DNA of 64,000 bases from Pirellulales bacterium. Its GTDB lineage: Bacteria; Planctomycetota; Planctomycetia; Pirellulales; JAEUIK01. Every line of letters begins with the position of its first letter. Positions within the stretch are counted from its first letter, which is position 1. The notes under the pieces are model-generated. The model was not told the origin of the DNA, searched no databases, and saw nothing but the letters and a program-made list of their open reading frames with translations. This document shows, in pieces, positions 45,198 through 53,406 of the stretch. The stretch spans positions 18,380 through 82,379 of the forward strand of contig JAIBBY010000020.1 of the NCBI GenBank assembly GCA_019694455.1. The letters are read 5' to 3'. Both the position numbers and the translations under genes were made by a program.

Positions 45198-47123
45198 GTG
45201 GCCGGGAGATCCGCCGCCAGTCGGCTGCGATATCTGGAGTACAAACGCGATATTCGGCGGCGTCGTGCCGAGGGCGAGTTTCAACCCTCGCGCGGACATG
45301 GAACCCGCCCCCACTCCGGCGTCCGGCACAGGTCGTTCGGACAGTTGCTCACCCAGTTCTGGGGATTGATGCGTGGGCATCGCAGCGCGCTTGTATTCGC
45401 GCTGGCCACGCTCAGCGTTTCCACCTTGCTCAAGCTTTTTCCGCCGGCGGCCACCAAGCTGGTGATCGATCATGTCCTTGGCACCGAGCCGCTGCCGCCG
45501 TTGCTCGCACGCTGGTTGCCCGCCACCGATCCGCGTGGGCTGCTCTGGTCGATTGCCGGCGGCATCGTCGCCATTTCGCTGGTAGAGTCGGTGATTCACC
45601 TGTGGGGACGCTGGTACGCCACTCGCGCCGCCAAGCGTGTGCAAGCCAGCGTGCGCAAACGCTTGTTCGAGCATGCCGTGCGTTTGCCGTTACATCGCGT
45701 GTATCAGCTCAAGTCTGGCGGCGTGGCCAGCATCCTCCGCGAAGACGCTGGCGGCATCGCCGAGTTGATCTTCACCATGATCTACAACCCGTGGCGGGCG
45801 CTGGTGCAACTCATCGGCAGCCTGTTGGTGCTGGCCTGGGTCGACTGGCGGCTATTGGTCGGGGCACTGGGGCTATTGCCGTTGGTTTTTCTTGGCCACC
45901 GGACCTGGATCCGGCGCATCCGACCTCTGTACCGCGATATTCGTCTCCGCCGCCAAGAGATCGACAGCCACGCCACCGAGGTCTTTGGCGGCATGCGAGT
46001 GGTGCGCGCGTTCGGGCGCTCCGGCGCCGAGACCGGTCGTTTCTTGCGGGGCACGCACCTGATGGCGCGGCAAGAACTGAACGCCTGGTGGTGGGCCCGC
46101 TTTGTCGAGTTCGCGTGGGAAACCATCATCCCGCTGGCCACTGCCGCCTTGCTGCTCTATGGCGGCATGCAGGTTCTCGAAGGGCAACTATCGCTCGGCG
46201 ATTTGATGATGTTTCTCGCCTATCTGGCAATGTTGCTGGGGCCGTTGGCGGTCATCGCCAATAGCGCCACGCAATTTCAAAGCGATTTGGCCGGCCTCGA
46301 TCGTGTGCTCGATTTGCTGGCTGAACCGCAAGAGATGGTCCGTCCCGCCGACGCCGTGCGTCTCGATCCGACCAAGGTGCGCGGCCGCATAACGCTCCGC
46401 GACGTTAGCTTTCAATATCCCGGCGCCAGCGAGCGTGTGCTTCGCCACATCGATCTTGATGTTCGCGCTGGCGAATTGATTGCGCTGGTGGGGCCCAGCG
46501 GCGCCGGCAAGACCACGCTCTGCAATCTGGTCGCCCGCTTTTACGACCCCACTGCGGGCGCCGTGCTGCTCGACGGCGTCGATCTGCGCAAGATCGACGT
46601 CGATAGCTACCGCCGGCTGCTAGGTGTCGTCGAACAAGATGTGTTTCTGTTCGATGGAACGGTGGCCCAAAACATTGGCTACGCCACGCGCGGCGCCGCC
46701 GAAGACGAGATCCGTCGCGCCGCCAAACTGGCCAATGCCCACGAATTCGTGACCGCGTTGCCGGCGGGCTACGATACGGTGATTGGCGAGCGCGGCGTGC
46801 GCCTCAGCGGCGGCCAACGGCAGCGATTGGCCATTGCCCGCGCTGTGCTGGCTGATCCGCGGATTCTCATTCTCGACGAGGCCACCAGCAATTTGGACAC
46901 CGAGAGCGAGCGCTTGATCCAGCAGAGCCTGGCCACCTTGCTGCGCGGTCGCACCAGCTTCGTCATTGCGCATCGGCTCAGCACCATCACCCATGCCGAT
47001 CGTATTATGGTGATCGAGGGGGGCGAGATTATCGAGCAAGGCACGCACGACGAACTGCTGGCCGCTAGCGGGCGGTACCGCCGCATGGTGCAAATTCAGA
47101 TGGGCATGGCCGAGGTCTTGTAG
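45198..47123 (+). CDS. ABC exporter with fused membrane and ATPase domains
   Basis: A 641-residue half-transporter of the MsbA/lipid-multidrug exporter type. Six membrane helices lie between residues about 60 and 360 and include the conserved coupling stretch RLPLHRVYQLKSGGVASILREDAGGI. The ATPase domain has Walker A GPSGAGKTT, signature LSGGQRQRL and Walker B ILILDEATSNLD, then the H-loop IAHRLSTI. The N-terminal 50 residues are basic. GTG start; no better start is visible. Substrate unknown. The MutS-like gene follows after 54 bp. Confidence 0.92.
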   Translation: MAGRSAASRLRYLEYKRDIRRRRAEGEFQPSRGHGTRPHSGVRHRSFGQLLTQFWGLMRGHRSALVFALATLSVSTLLKLFPPAATKLVIDHVLGTEPLPPLLARWLPATDPRGLLWSIAGGIVAISLVESVIHLWGRWYATRAAKRVQASVRKRLFEHAVRLPLHRVYQLKSGGVASILREDAGGIAELIFTMIYNPWRALVQLIGSLLVLAWVDWRLLVGALGLLPLVFLGHRTWIRRIRPLYRDIRLRRQEIDSHATEVFGGMRVVRAFGRSGAETGRFLRGTHLMARQELNAWWWARFVEFAWETIIPLATAALLLYGGMQVLEGQLSLGDLMMFLAYLAMLLGPLAVIANSATQFQSDLAGLDRVLDLLAEPQEMVRPADAVRLDPTKVRGRITLRDVSFQYPGASERVLRHIDLDVRAGELIALVGPSGAGKTTLCNLVARFYDPTAGAVLLDGVDLRKIDVDSYRRLLGVVEQDVFLFDGTVAQNIGYATRGAAEDEIRRAAKLANAHEFVTALPAGYDTVIGERGVRLSGGQRQRLAIARAVLADPRILILDEATSNLDTESERLIQQSLATLLRGRTSFVIAHRLSTITHADRIMVIEGGEIIEQGTHDELLAASGRYRRMVQIQMGMAEVL

Positions 47124-47177
47124 CGCCCACGCGATTACAATGCTCCGGCCCCAATTCACGGCAAGCGAATACCCCGC

Positions 47178-49061
47178 ATGCAGCCAACAGAAGACGCCAT
47201 CTGCCAGATGTACGCCGAACGTGAGGCGCGTTTTGCCCGCGAGGCCGCAGCGCTGGCGCGCCGCGCCGATCGCATCGCCAACGCGCGGATGGCGGTCTTT
47301 GCCGTGGCCCTCGGCGCCGTTCTGTATGGCATCTGGGGCGCCCCCAGTTTTCGAGGCCCGCTATTCATTACAGCGGGCCTGTTGGTCGCCGGGTTTGTGG
47401 CGCTGGTTGTTTGGCATCGGCGCGTGCTCAGGCAATGGGCCTACGAGGCGGGATTGGCTGATCTCAACCAGCAAGCGCAAGCCAGAATTCAGCGAAATTG
47501 GGGCCAGCTACCCCTCCCGCCGCTCGATCCCGCGTTGCTGCGCGATCCCTTGTCCATCGACCTCGACCTTTTGGGCCCGCGCTCGCTCTTTCACCTGTTG
47601 GCGCTGCCTGCCACGCCGCTGGGACTGCGCAGACTGGCCGACTGGCTGCTCGAACCAGCGCCGCTATCCGACATCGCCTCCCGTCAACTGACCATCGCCG
47701 AACTGGCGTCTCAACTTGACCGGCGACAAGAGCTGGCGCTGCTCAGTCGGCCGTGCGCTCGCGGCCAAGCCAGCCTCAACCCCTTTCTCGATTGGGCCGA
47801 GGGCCCAGTCTGGCTCGGCCAGCGGCCCTGGCTGATTCGGCTCACCCGAATCACTCCCTTAGCCTCGCTCGTCCTCTTTGTCCTCTACAGCGCAGGCCTG
47901 TTGCCGTTGTCGCCGCTGCTGGCCGTGCTGGTGTTGAATGTGGGGCTCAGTCTCCATTTTTGCCGGCAAATTCATCCGCTGTTCTCGCGTATCGCCTCGC
48001 GCGAAGGGGAACTGCGGGCCTATGTCGCGCTGCTTGCGCAGGTGCAACGCTTCTCGGTCACGTCGCCGGCCATGCGCGAAATTCAATCGCATGCCCGCGC
48101 TGCGCTGCGCTCGCTCGACCGATTGCGCCGCCTGATGGACCTGGCCGATCTGCGATTTTCGCAATTGCTGTACGGCGTCGTGCAAGCGACGACGCTTTGG
48201 GATTTTCATGTGCTTGCGTTCGTCGAAGCCTGGCAGGCGGCGCATCGCAGCGAGGTGCGTGGCTGGTTCGAGCATCTGGCGCGGTTCGAGGCGCTCTGCG
48301 CGCTGGCGGGCCTCAAGCACGATCAACCCGACTGGGCCACTCCTCAGGTCGATTCCGCCGCGACCGAAGTCGCCGCGCGGCAACTGGGGCACCCGCTGAT
48401 CCCCGCAGCGCAGCGTGTCGCGAACGATGTGTCGCTTGGTCCTGCCGGCGCGTTTCTGCTGGTCACCGGATCGAATATGTCCGGCAAGAGCACCTTGCTG
48501 CGTTCGATTGGCGTCAACATCGTGTTGGCGCAGGCCGGCGCGCCGGTTTGCGCGGCGTCGCTGTCGTTGCCCCCCGTTCGGCTCGGCGCCAGTATTCGGG
48601 TCAGCGACTCGCTCGGCGACGGCGTTTCGCTGTTCATGGCCGAGTTGCGGCGCCTCAAACAGGTGGTCGACGACGCCGCTCGCGTGCAGCGCGCGGGCGA
48701 ACGCCAATTCGTCTATCTGTTGGACGAAATCTTGCACGGCACCAACACGGTCGAGCGCCAGATTGCCGTGCGCCGCGTGGTGCGGCATTTGCTCGAGTGC
48801 GGAGCGATTGGCGCGATCACCTCGCACGATCTGGCCCTGGCCGATGTCGACGGGTTGGCTGCCGCCTGTCATCCGGTCCATTTCCAAGAGTCATTCAGCG
48901 ACGGGCCCGCCGGGCGACAAATGACCTTCGACTACCAACTGCGGTCGGGCGTGGCCACCACGACCAACGCGCTAAAACTGCTCGAAATGGTCGGCCTGCC
49001 AGCCGACGATGGTCGCGCGCCGTGCCCCGCGCCCACTGTCCAGGAGGCCAAATCATGCTGA
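47178..49061 (+). CDS. MutS-like ATPase with membrane segments
   Basis: A 627-residue protein. The C-terminal 250 residues are a MutS-type ATPase: Walker A TGSNMSGKSTLLRS, SLFMAELRRLKQVV, Walker B FVYLLDEILHGTNT and TSHDLALAD. The N-terminal mismatch-recognition domain of true MutS is missing. Instead there are hydrophobic helices near residues 38-80 (AVFAVALGAVLYGIWGAPSF...LFITAGLLVAGFVALVV) and around 225-255 (ITPLASLVLFVLYSAGLLPLSPLLAVLVLN). This form is annotated as MutS-like in several phyla but its function is unknown. Its stop overlaps the esterase start by 7 bp. Confidence 0.9.
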   Translation: MQPTEDAICQMYAEREARFAREAAALARRADRIANARMAVFAVALGAVLYGIWGAPSFRGPLFITAGLLVAGFVALVVWHRRVLRQWAYEAGLADLNQQAQARIQRNWGQLPLPPLDPALLRDPLSIDLDLLGPRSLFHLLALPATPLGLRRLADWLLEPAPLSDIASRQLTIAELASQLDRRQELALLSRPCARGQASLNPFLDWAEGPVWLGQRPWLIRLTRITPLASLVLFVLYSAGLLPLSPLLAVLVLNVGLSLHFCRQIHPLFSRIASREGELRAYVALLAQVQRFSVTSPAMREIQSHARAALRSLDRLRRLMDLADLRFSQLLYGVVQATTLWDFHVLAFVEAWQAAHRSEVRGWFEHLARFEALCALAGLKHDQPDWATPQVDSAATEVAARQLGHPLIPAAQRVANDVSLGPAGAFLLVTGSNMSGKSTLLRSIGVNIVLAQAGAPVCAASLSLPPVRLGASIRVSDSLGDGVSLFMAELRRLKQVVDDAARVQRAGERQFVYLLDEILHGTNTVERQIAVRRVVRHLLECGAIGAITSHDLALADVDGLAAACHPVHFQESFSDGPAGRQMTFDYQLRSGVATTTNALKLLEMVGLPADDGRAPCPAPTVQEAKSC

Positions 49062-50587
49062 CTCGCCGCGCCCTGGTGGGCGTGCTCTTGGCGTCGCTCA
49101 ACCTCTCGTTTCTCTTGCCGGCGCTACCAGCGGACGAAGCGCCTGCTACCGCGCAGTCGCCGCGACGCTTTGTCATCTTGCTTCCCGCCGATCTGGCGAT
49201 CGCCGACTCACGCGCGCGGCTGTTCGTGTTTCTCTCGCAGCGGCCGAGCGAGCCGCGAACCGGGCCCGACTGGTTTCATCCGGAACCCTTTTTTGCGATT
49301 GATGTCTCTCAGCCGATGGCGGGAGGGCAGTACGTCGTCGACGACCAGTCCGCTGGCTTTCCCGGTCCGCTCTCGGCGCTGGCGCCCGGCAAGTACCGCG
49401 CGCAAGCGGTGTTGCATCAAAACCACGATCATCACGACCCCGGCACGGCGTCCGGCAACTGGCATAGCGATGTGATGGATGTCGAAGTGTTGGACCAGCA
49501 GCCGCTCGACATTGAGCTTTCGCTTACGCAACAGGCGCCGCCGCGGCCCTTCCGTGGAACCGATTGGGTGATCGAAACCAGGCTCGCCAGCCCGCTGCTC
49601 AGCCAGTTCCACGGCCGCGAGATCGTCCAATACGCCGGCGTGGTGTTGCCAAAGGCCTATTTCGACGAGCCCGAGCGTCGTTTTCCGGTCGTCTACAGCA
49701 TTCCTGGCTTTGGCGGCAGTTACCACGCGGCGCTGGCCTATCGCGATTCGCCCCCCACGGCCGCCGAGGGCGAAACCGATCTGATTCGCGTGTTTCTCAC
49801 CGGCGAGTGCGAATGGGGGCATCATGTCTTCGCCAACAGCGCCACTAATGGCCCCCGCGCCGATGCCTTGATTCAGGAACTCATCCCCCATATCGACGCC
49901 ACCTATCGCACTGTCGCCGAACCATCCGCCCGTTTCCTCACCGGGCATAGCTCGGGCGGTTGGTCTTCGCTCTGGCTGCAAGTCAGCTATCCACAATTCT
50001 TTGGCGGCGTGTGGAGCACCGCGCCCGACCCCGTCGATTTTCGTGACTTCCAGCGCGTTGACCTCTATGCCTCTCCGCCCCCCAGCCTGTTTGTCGACGA
50101 GCAAGGCGGCCGGCGCCCCTTGGCTCGCACCGCCGACGACCAGCCGCTGCTCTGGTTCGACTCGTTCCTGCGCATGGACGATGTGCTCAAACGCGGCGGC
50201 CAGCTTCGCTCTTTCGAGGCGGTTTTCAGCCCGCGCGGCCCAGATGGCGAACCTTTGCGTCTCTGGGATCGCGCCACCGGACGCGTCGATCCCAATGTGC
50301 TCAGGGCCTGGCAAGACTACGACATCAACAAAAAACTGGAGAGTAACTGGCAGTCGCTCGCTCCCCAATTGGCGGGCAAGCTGCACATCTGGGTCGGCGA
50401 CCGCGACACTTTCTATCTGGAAGGCGCGGTTCGGCTGCTCAAAGAGACGCTGCAGCGACTAGGCAGCGACGCCAGCATCGTCATTGTGCCCGGCAAGACG
50501 CACTCGACGCTGATCGACAGCGAACTGCGCCAGACGATGCGCCGCGAGATGAGCGAAGTATTTCTCAAGTCGCGTGGCGGCGCATAA
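49055..50587 (+). CDS. Exported alpha/beta-hydrolase (esterase D/PHB-depolymerase-like)
   Basis: A 510-residue protein with a signal peptide (RRALVGVLLASLNLSFLLPALPA). The hydrolase domain (about 200-500) has FPVVYSIPGFGGSYH, the nucleophile elbow GHSSGGWSS, and an Asp/His pair near KLHIWVGDRDTF and PGKTHSTLID. The first 180 residues form an additional beta domain typical of putative esterases in planctomycetes. AGGAGG lies 7 bases before the ATG, inside the end of the MutS-like gene. Substrate unknown. The last codons overlap a bidirectional-looking hairpin. Confidence 0.88.
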   Translation: MLTRRALVGVLLASLNLSFLLPALPADEAPATAQSPRRFVILLPADLAIADSRARLFVFLSQRPSEPRTGPDWFHPEPFFAIDVSQPMAGGQYVVDDQSAGFPGPLSALAPGKYRAQAVLHQNHDHHDPGTASGNWHSDVMDVEVLDQQPLDIELSLTQQAPPRPFRGTDWVIETRLASPLLSQFHGREIVQYAGVVLPKAYFDEPERRFPVVYSIPGFGGSYHAALAYRDSPPTAAEGETDLIRVFLTGECEWGHHVFANSATNGPRADALIQELIPHIDATYRTVAEPSARFLTGHSSGGWSSLWLQVSYPQFFGGVWSTAPDPVDFRDFQRVDLYASPPPSLFVDEQGGRRPLARTADDQPLLWFDSFLRMDDVLKRGGQLRSFEAVFSPRGPDGEPLRLWDRATGRVDPNVLRAWQDYDINKKLESNWQSLAPQLAGKLHIWVGDRDTFYLEGAVRLLKETLQRLGSDASIVIVPGKTHSTLIDSELRQTMRREMSEVFLKSRGGA

Positions 50588-50624
50588 AAAACGCGGCGCC
50601 GTGCTGCTTTCCACGGTCGCCGCG
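50586..50624 (-). terminator. Rho-independent terminator of tpx
   Basis: On the minus strand a GC-rich stem of about 12 bp, CGCGGCG(A)CCGTG with CACGGCGCCGCG and an 8-nt loop, is followed by TTTTTT. It lies 27 bp after the tpx stop and overlaps the end of the convergent esterase gene. Confidence 0.85.
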
Positions 50625-50650
50625 CTGGAATGGTCGATCAACTCAGTCTC

Positions 50651-51172
50651 TTACAGCAGGCCCTTCAGCGCCTTGAGCGCCGCGTCGTAGTTCGGCTCCT
50701 GTCCTACTTCCTTCACCGTCTCGGCATAGACCACCTTGCCATCCTTGTCGACCACAAAGGTGCCGCGGGCCAAAATCTTCAGTTCGTCGATCAGCATTCC
50801 CCAGTTCTTGCCGAATGAGCGATCTTGATAATCGCTCACCGAGCGAATGCTCTTGATGTTTTCGGCGCCGCAAAACCGGTTCATCGCGAACGGCAGATCG
50901 AGACTCACCGTCCAGGCGTTTACCTTGTCTCCAAAGGCGCCGACTTCCTCGTTGAACCGCTTGGTCTGCTTCTGGCAAACCGGCGTGTCGAGCGACGGCA
51001 CCACGCTCAGAATCGAGGGCTTGCCCTTCAGGTCGCTCGGCGTCAGTCGCTTCATCTGGCCGTCTTCAAAGGCGTGCATCACAAATTCGGGCGCCGCCTG
51101 TCCCGACTTCACTTCCTCCCCCACCAAAGTCATTGGGTTGCCCTTGAAAATCACTGCGCCTGCGCGTGCCAT
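50651..51172 (-). CDS. tpx: Thiol peroxidase Tpx (atypical 2-Cys peroxiredoxin)
   Basis: Reduces hydrogen peroxide and alkyl hydroperoxides using thioredoxin. The 173-residue protein has the peroxidatic Cys66 in VPSLDTPVC and the resolving Cys101 in MNRFCGAEN, the 35-residue spacing of Tpx. SVSDYQDRSFGKNWGMLIDE and LARGTFVVDKDGKVVY are also characteristic. Start ATG gives MARAGAVIFKGNP, the usual Tpx N-terminus. A good terminator follows and a sigma70-like promoter lies about 90 bp upstream. Confidence 0.96.
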   Translation of the reverse strand: MARAGAVIFKGNPMTLVGEEVKSGQAAPEFVMHAFEDGQMKRLTPSDLKGKPSILSVVPSLDTPVCQKQTKRFNEEVGAFGDKVNAWTVSLDLPFAMNRFCGAENIKSIRSVSDYQDRSFGKNWGMLIDELKILARGTFVVDKDGKVVYAETVKEVGQEPNYDAALKALKGLL

Positions 51173-51264
51173 GTGCGTGTTCCTTAGTTGGTGTGCCTTG
51201 CTTCGCCCGCGCGGCGCTCTGGCCGCGATGGCAAACCGTGGTTGCCATGCGGGGGGAAACCCGT

Positions 51265-51292
51265 AGTATCCGCATCCCGCCCTAGCGCACAA
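51265..51292 (-). promoter_or_regulatory. Candidate sigma70-like promoter for tpx
   Basis: On the minus strand TTGTGC and GATACT are separated by 16 bp, matching -35 and -10 consensus at 4 of 6 positions each. It would give a leader of about 86 nt for tpx. No other gene lies on this strand between it and the YTV gene. Confidence 0.4.
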
Positions 51293-51364
51293 GTAGCCAT
51301 TTTCATGCCACTTGGCCCGCCGGGCTGCTGGCTGTGGCGCCTGTCGGCCGGTCGAGAAAAAAAT

Positions 51365-51393
51365 TTGACACCCGCCCAGAAGTGGGGTATCAA
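51365..51393 (+). promoter_or_regulatory. Strong sigma70-like promoter facing a non-coding region
   Basis: A perfect -35 (TTGACA, 51365-51370), a 17-bp spacer and TATCAA as -10 (51388-51393). An A-rich tract (GAAAAAAATTT) directly upstream resembles an UP element. Transcription would start near 51400 and run into a region with no convincing protein gene; the next gene downstream is on the opposite strand. Confidence 0.65.
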
Positions 51394-51399
51394 GTAGTC

Positions 51400-51720
51400 G
51401 CTGACGAGAGTTGATCCGATCCCCGAGTCGGATCGTGTCGCGTCGAGGCCAACTGCGGGACCACGGGTTCGATTTACCAAGCGTCAAGCCCGTGGAGTGC
51501 GGGAATTCCCGAGTTGGCAACGGCCGACCAGCGGCTATCCGTAGTTGAATCTAGCGCTAACGAGGCTCACCAGACTCGCACGTTTCCGGCAAGTTCCGCC
51601 CTCCCTTTGCGAGGCCAGTAGGGCGGCAATGACCCCAGAGACCGGCGCTTGCCAACTACGGACGGGCCACAAAACGAACAAGGCGGGAAGATTTGCATCT
51701 TCCCGCCTTGTTCTATTTTC
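51400..51720 (+). ncRNA. Candidate structured non-coding RNA
   Basis: Bounded by the strong promoter upstream and a terminator-like hairpin downstream. Perfect helices visible by eye are: 51413-51419 with 51428-51434 (7 bp); 51448-51454 with 51512-51518 (7 bp), continued across one bulged G by 51456-51460 with 51507-51511 (5 bp) and then by 51461-51467 with 51489-51495 (7 bp); 51539-51547 with 51653-51661 (9 bp), continued by 51553-51557 with 51645-51649 (5 bp); and, inside it, 51596-51602 with 51620-51626 (7 bp). The open frames crossing this region look non-coding. It does not show the signatures of tmRNA, RNase P RNA, SRP RNA or 6S RNA that I know. Confidence 0.5.
51682..51720 (+). terminator. 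Terminator-like hairpin (first unit of the 73-bp array)
   Basis: A perfect 11-bp stem, GGCGGGAAGAT/ATCTTCCCGCC with loop TTGC, followed by the U-rich TTGTTCTATTTTC. On the minus strand the same hairpin is followed by TTGTTCGTTTTG, so it could end transcripts from both directions, including that of the YTV gene. Confidence 0.6.
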
Positions 51721-51973
51721 CGGTTGGCTCGCCGTCCGGGGGACTGCGGCCAATGGCGGGAAGATTTGCATCGTCCCGTCTTGGTTTATTTTCCGGTTGG
51801 CTCGCCGTCCGGGGGACTGCGGCCAATGGCGGGAAGATTTGCATCGTCCCGTCTTGGTTTATTTTCCGGTTGACTCGCCGTCCGAGGGACTGCGGCCAAT
51901 GGCGGGAAGATTTGCATCATCCCGTCTGGGTTTATTTTCCAGTTGGTTCGCCGTCCGAGGGACGGCGGCCAAA
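51682..51973. repeat. Four tandem 73-bp repeats, each with two hairpins
   Basis: Units begin at 51682, 51755, 51828 and 51901 with an exact 73-bp period and only a few differences. Each unit carries the 11-bp hairpin (with one mismatch and a G-U pair in later copies), a U-rich stretch, and a second small hairpin around GTCC-GGG-GGAC; in the last copy this second stem is lengthened to GCCGTCC-GAG-GGACGGC by matched changes. 73 is not a multiple of three, so the open reading frames seen here are chance. There are no spacers, so it is not a CRISPR array. Confidence 0.9.
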
Positions 51974-51987
51974 TGGTGGACAGTCAA

Positions 51988-53406
51988 CTAACGGCAGCCA
52001 CCGCAACCGGCGTTGCCGCCGCAGCCGCCACCGCCGCAGCCGCCATTGCCACAACCATTGTTGACCGGCACGCGGCAGGTGATGGTCTTGGGCATCATCC
52101 GGCAAACTTGCACCGGAACCTGCTCTTCGACCACCTCACGGCGCATCACCGTCACCGTCCGAGTCTTCTGCTCCGGCTCGCAGCGATACTCGGTCACCTG
52201 CATGGTCTTGGACTGCTTCTGAGCCGTGCAAACCGTGTACTTCACCTCACGGCTTTGCTGCTCTTGCACATACTTGCACACTTGCACATTGCGGGTGCGA
52301 GTTTCCGGTTTGCAGACCGTCACGGTGTAGGTGTACGGCTGCTGCACCTGCTGCATGCGAGTTACCTTCATGGTCTTTTGCTGCGGCACGCAAACGGTGT
52401 ACTGCACCTCGCGCGACTGCTGCTCTTGCACCATCTTGCACACCTGCACCTGTTGGGTGCGGGTCTCGGGCTTGCACACCGTCACGGTGTAGGTGTACGG
52501 CACTTCGCTGATCTGCGGACGGCACACCGTATAGTTCACCTGCTTCTCGACGATGTTCGGCACCCACACGCTGCGCGTGCGGGGCTGGCATGGCGCACAA
52601 CCGCCGCCATTGCCGCACGGGTTGCCGCAGGGGCTACCACACGGGTTGCAACCGCCGCAGCCATTTGAGTAGCTGCCGCAGCCACCGCCGTTACCACAAC
52701 CATTGCCACAGCCGTTGCCGCTGCCACACGGGTTGGCGTCGCATGGCACCTGGGCCCAACTTCCCATATCGCAACGCACGGTGCGGGTGCGAGTCTCATT
52801 GACGTAGTTGCAAACCCGTCGTACTCCCTCGCGGGTTTCCTGGTGCGGAACCATGACCGTCACCTGCCGATCAACGGTCTCCGTCACCGGCTTGCAAACG
52901 GTGTAGTTCACCGTCTTGGTTCGCGTCTCGGGCACCATCACCGTCACGGTCTGGTCCACCTCAATCGGCTGGCAAACCGTCCGTGTCCCTTGGCGCTCCT
53001 CCTGGTGCGGCACCATCGCCGTGTACTGCTGCGTCATGGTCTGCATGACCGGCTTGCAGGTAGTGTAGTTCACCGTTCGGGTTCGTTCTTCGGGCACCAT
53101 CACCGTGTATTCACGGGTCACATCGCGGGTGTACGGCACGCGGTTGTAAACCGTATAGGTCTGCTCCTGCTGCTCCGGACGGCAAACGGTGCGGCGCACC
53201 GTGCGCATCTCGGTCACCATCGTCGGCGCCATCACGGTGCGCTCGACCATTTGATACTGCGGGCCGCAAGGCGCCGCCGCCGTGGCCGCGCAGGGACTGC
53301 CACCGCAGGGGTTGCCGGCGCAGGGGCCAGATCCACAGGGGTGACCGTGCGAGACTAGAGCGCTGACAACAAGACATGGACCAAGTAGCAGTGATGATGC
53401 AAGCAT
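51988..53406 (-). CDS. Cys-rich YTV-repeat protein, exported
   Basis: A 472-residue protein with a short signal-like start (MLASSLLLGPCLVVSALV). The body consists of repeats of about 25-30 residues with the YTV/TVMVP pattern, e.g. YTVMVPEERTRTVNYTTCKPV and YTVTVCKPETRTRNVQVCK, known from planctomycete YTV-domain proteins thought to be cell-surface components. Two Gly/Asn/Cys-rich segments (about 228-285 and the C-terminus) contain many CGNGCG runs. Cysteines could form disulfide-linked networks. AGGAAGGA precedes the ATG. Function is inferred only from the family. Confidence 0.9.
   Translation of the reverse strand: MLASSLLLGPCLVVSALVSHGHPCGSGPCAGNPCGGSPCAATAAAPCGPQYQMVERTVMAPTMVTEMRTVRRTVCRPEQQEQTYTVYNRVPYTRDVTREYTVMVPEERTRTVNYTTCKPVMQTMTQQYTAMVPHQEERQGTRTVCQPIEVDQTVTVMVPETRTKTVNYTVCKPVTETVDRQVTVMVPHQETREGVRRVCNYVNETRTRTVRCDMGSWAQVPCDANPCGSGNGCGNGCGNGGGCGSYSNGCGGCNPCGSPCGNPCGNGGGCAPCQPRTRSVWVPNIVEKQVNYTVCRPQISEVPYTYTVTVCKPETRTQQVQVCKMVQEQQSREVQYTVCVPQQKTMKVTRMQQVQQPYTYTVTVCKPETRTRNVQVCKYVQEQQSREVKYTVCTAQKQSKTMQVTEYRCEPEQKTRTVTVMRREVVEEQVPVQVCRMMPKTITCRVPVNNGCGNGGCGGGGCGGNAGCGGCR

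Noticed and set aside
47753..49054. Long upstream extension of the esterase frame inside the MutS-like gene
   Set aside because: The esterase has its own ATG, AGGAGG and signal peptide at 49055; the upstream part is a shadow.
51455..51500. tRNA or tmRNA 3' part, because of a GGTTCGATT T-loop-like sequence
   Set aside because: The flanking bases do not pair as a T-arm, and no acceptor stem or CCA is present; the bases take part in a different hairpin.
51682..51973. CRISPR array
   Set aside because: Repeats are contiguous and nearly identical over their full 73 bp with no variable spacers; no cas genes nearby.
51545..51991. 148-codon frame and related frames through the 73-bp repeats
   Set aside because: The repeat period is not a multiple of three and the same DNA is open in several frames; no ribosome-binding site. 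Treated as non-coding.
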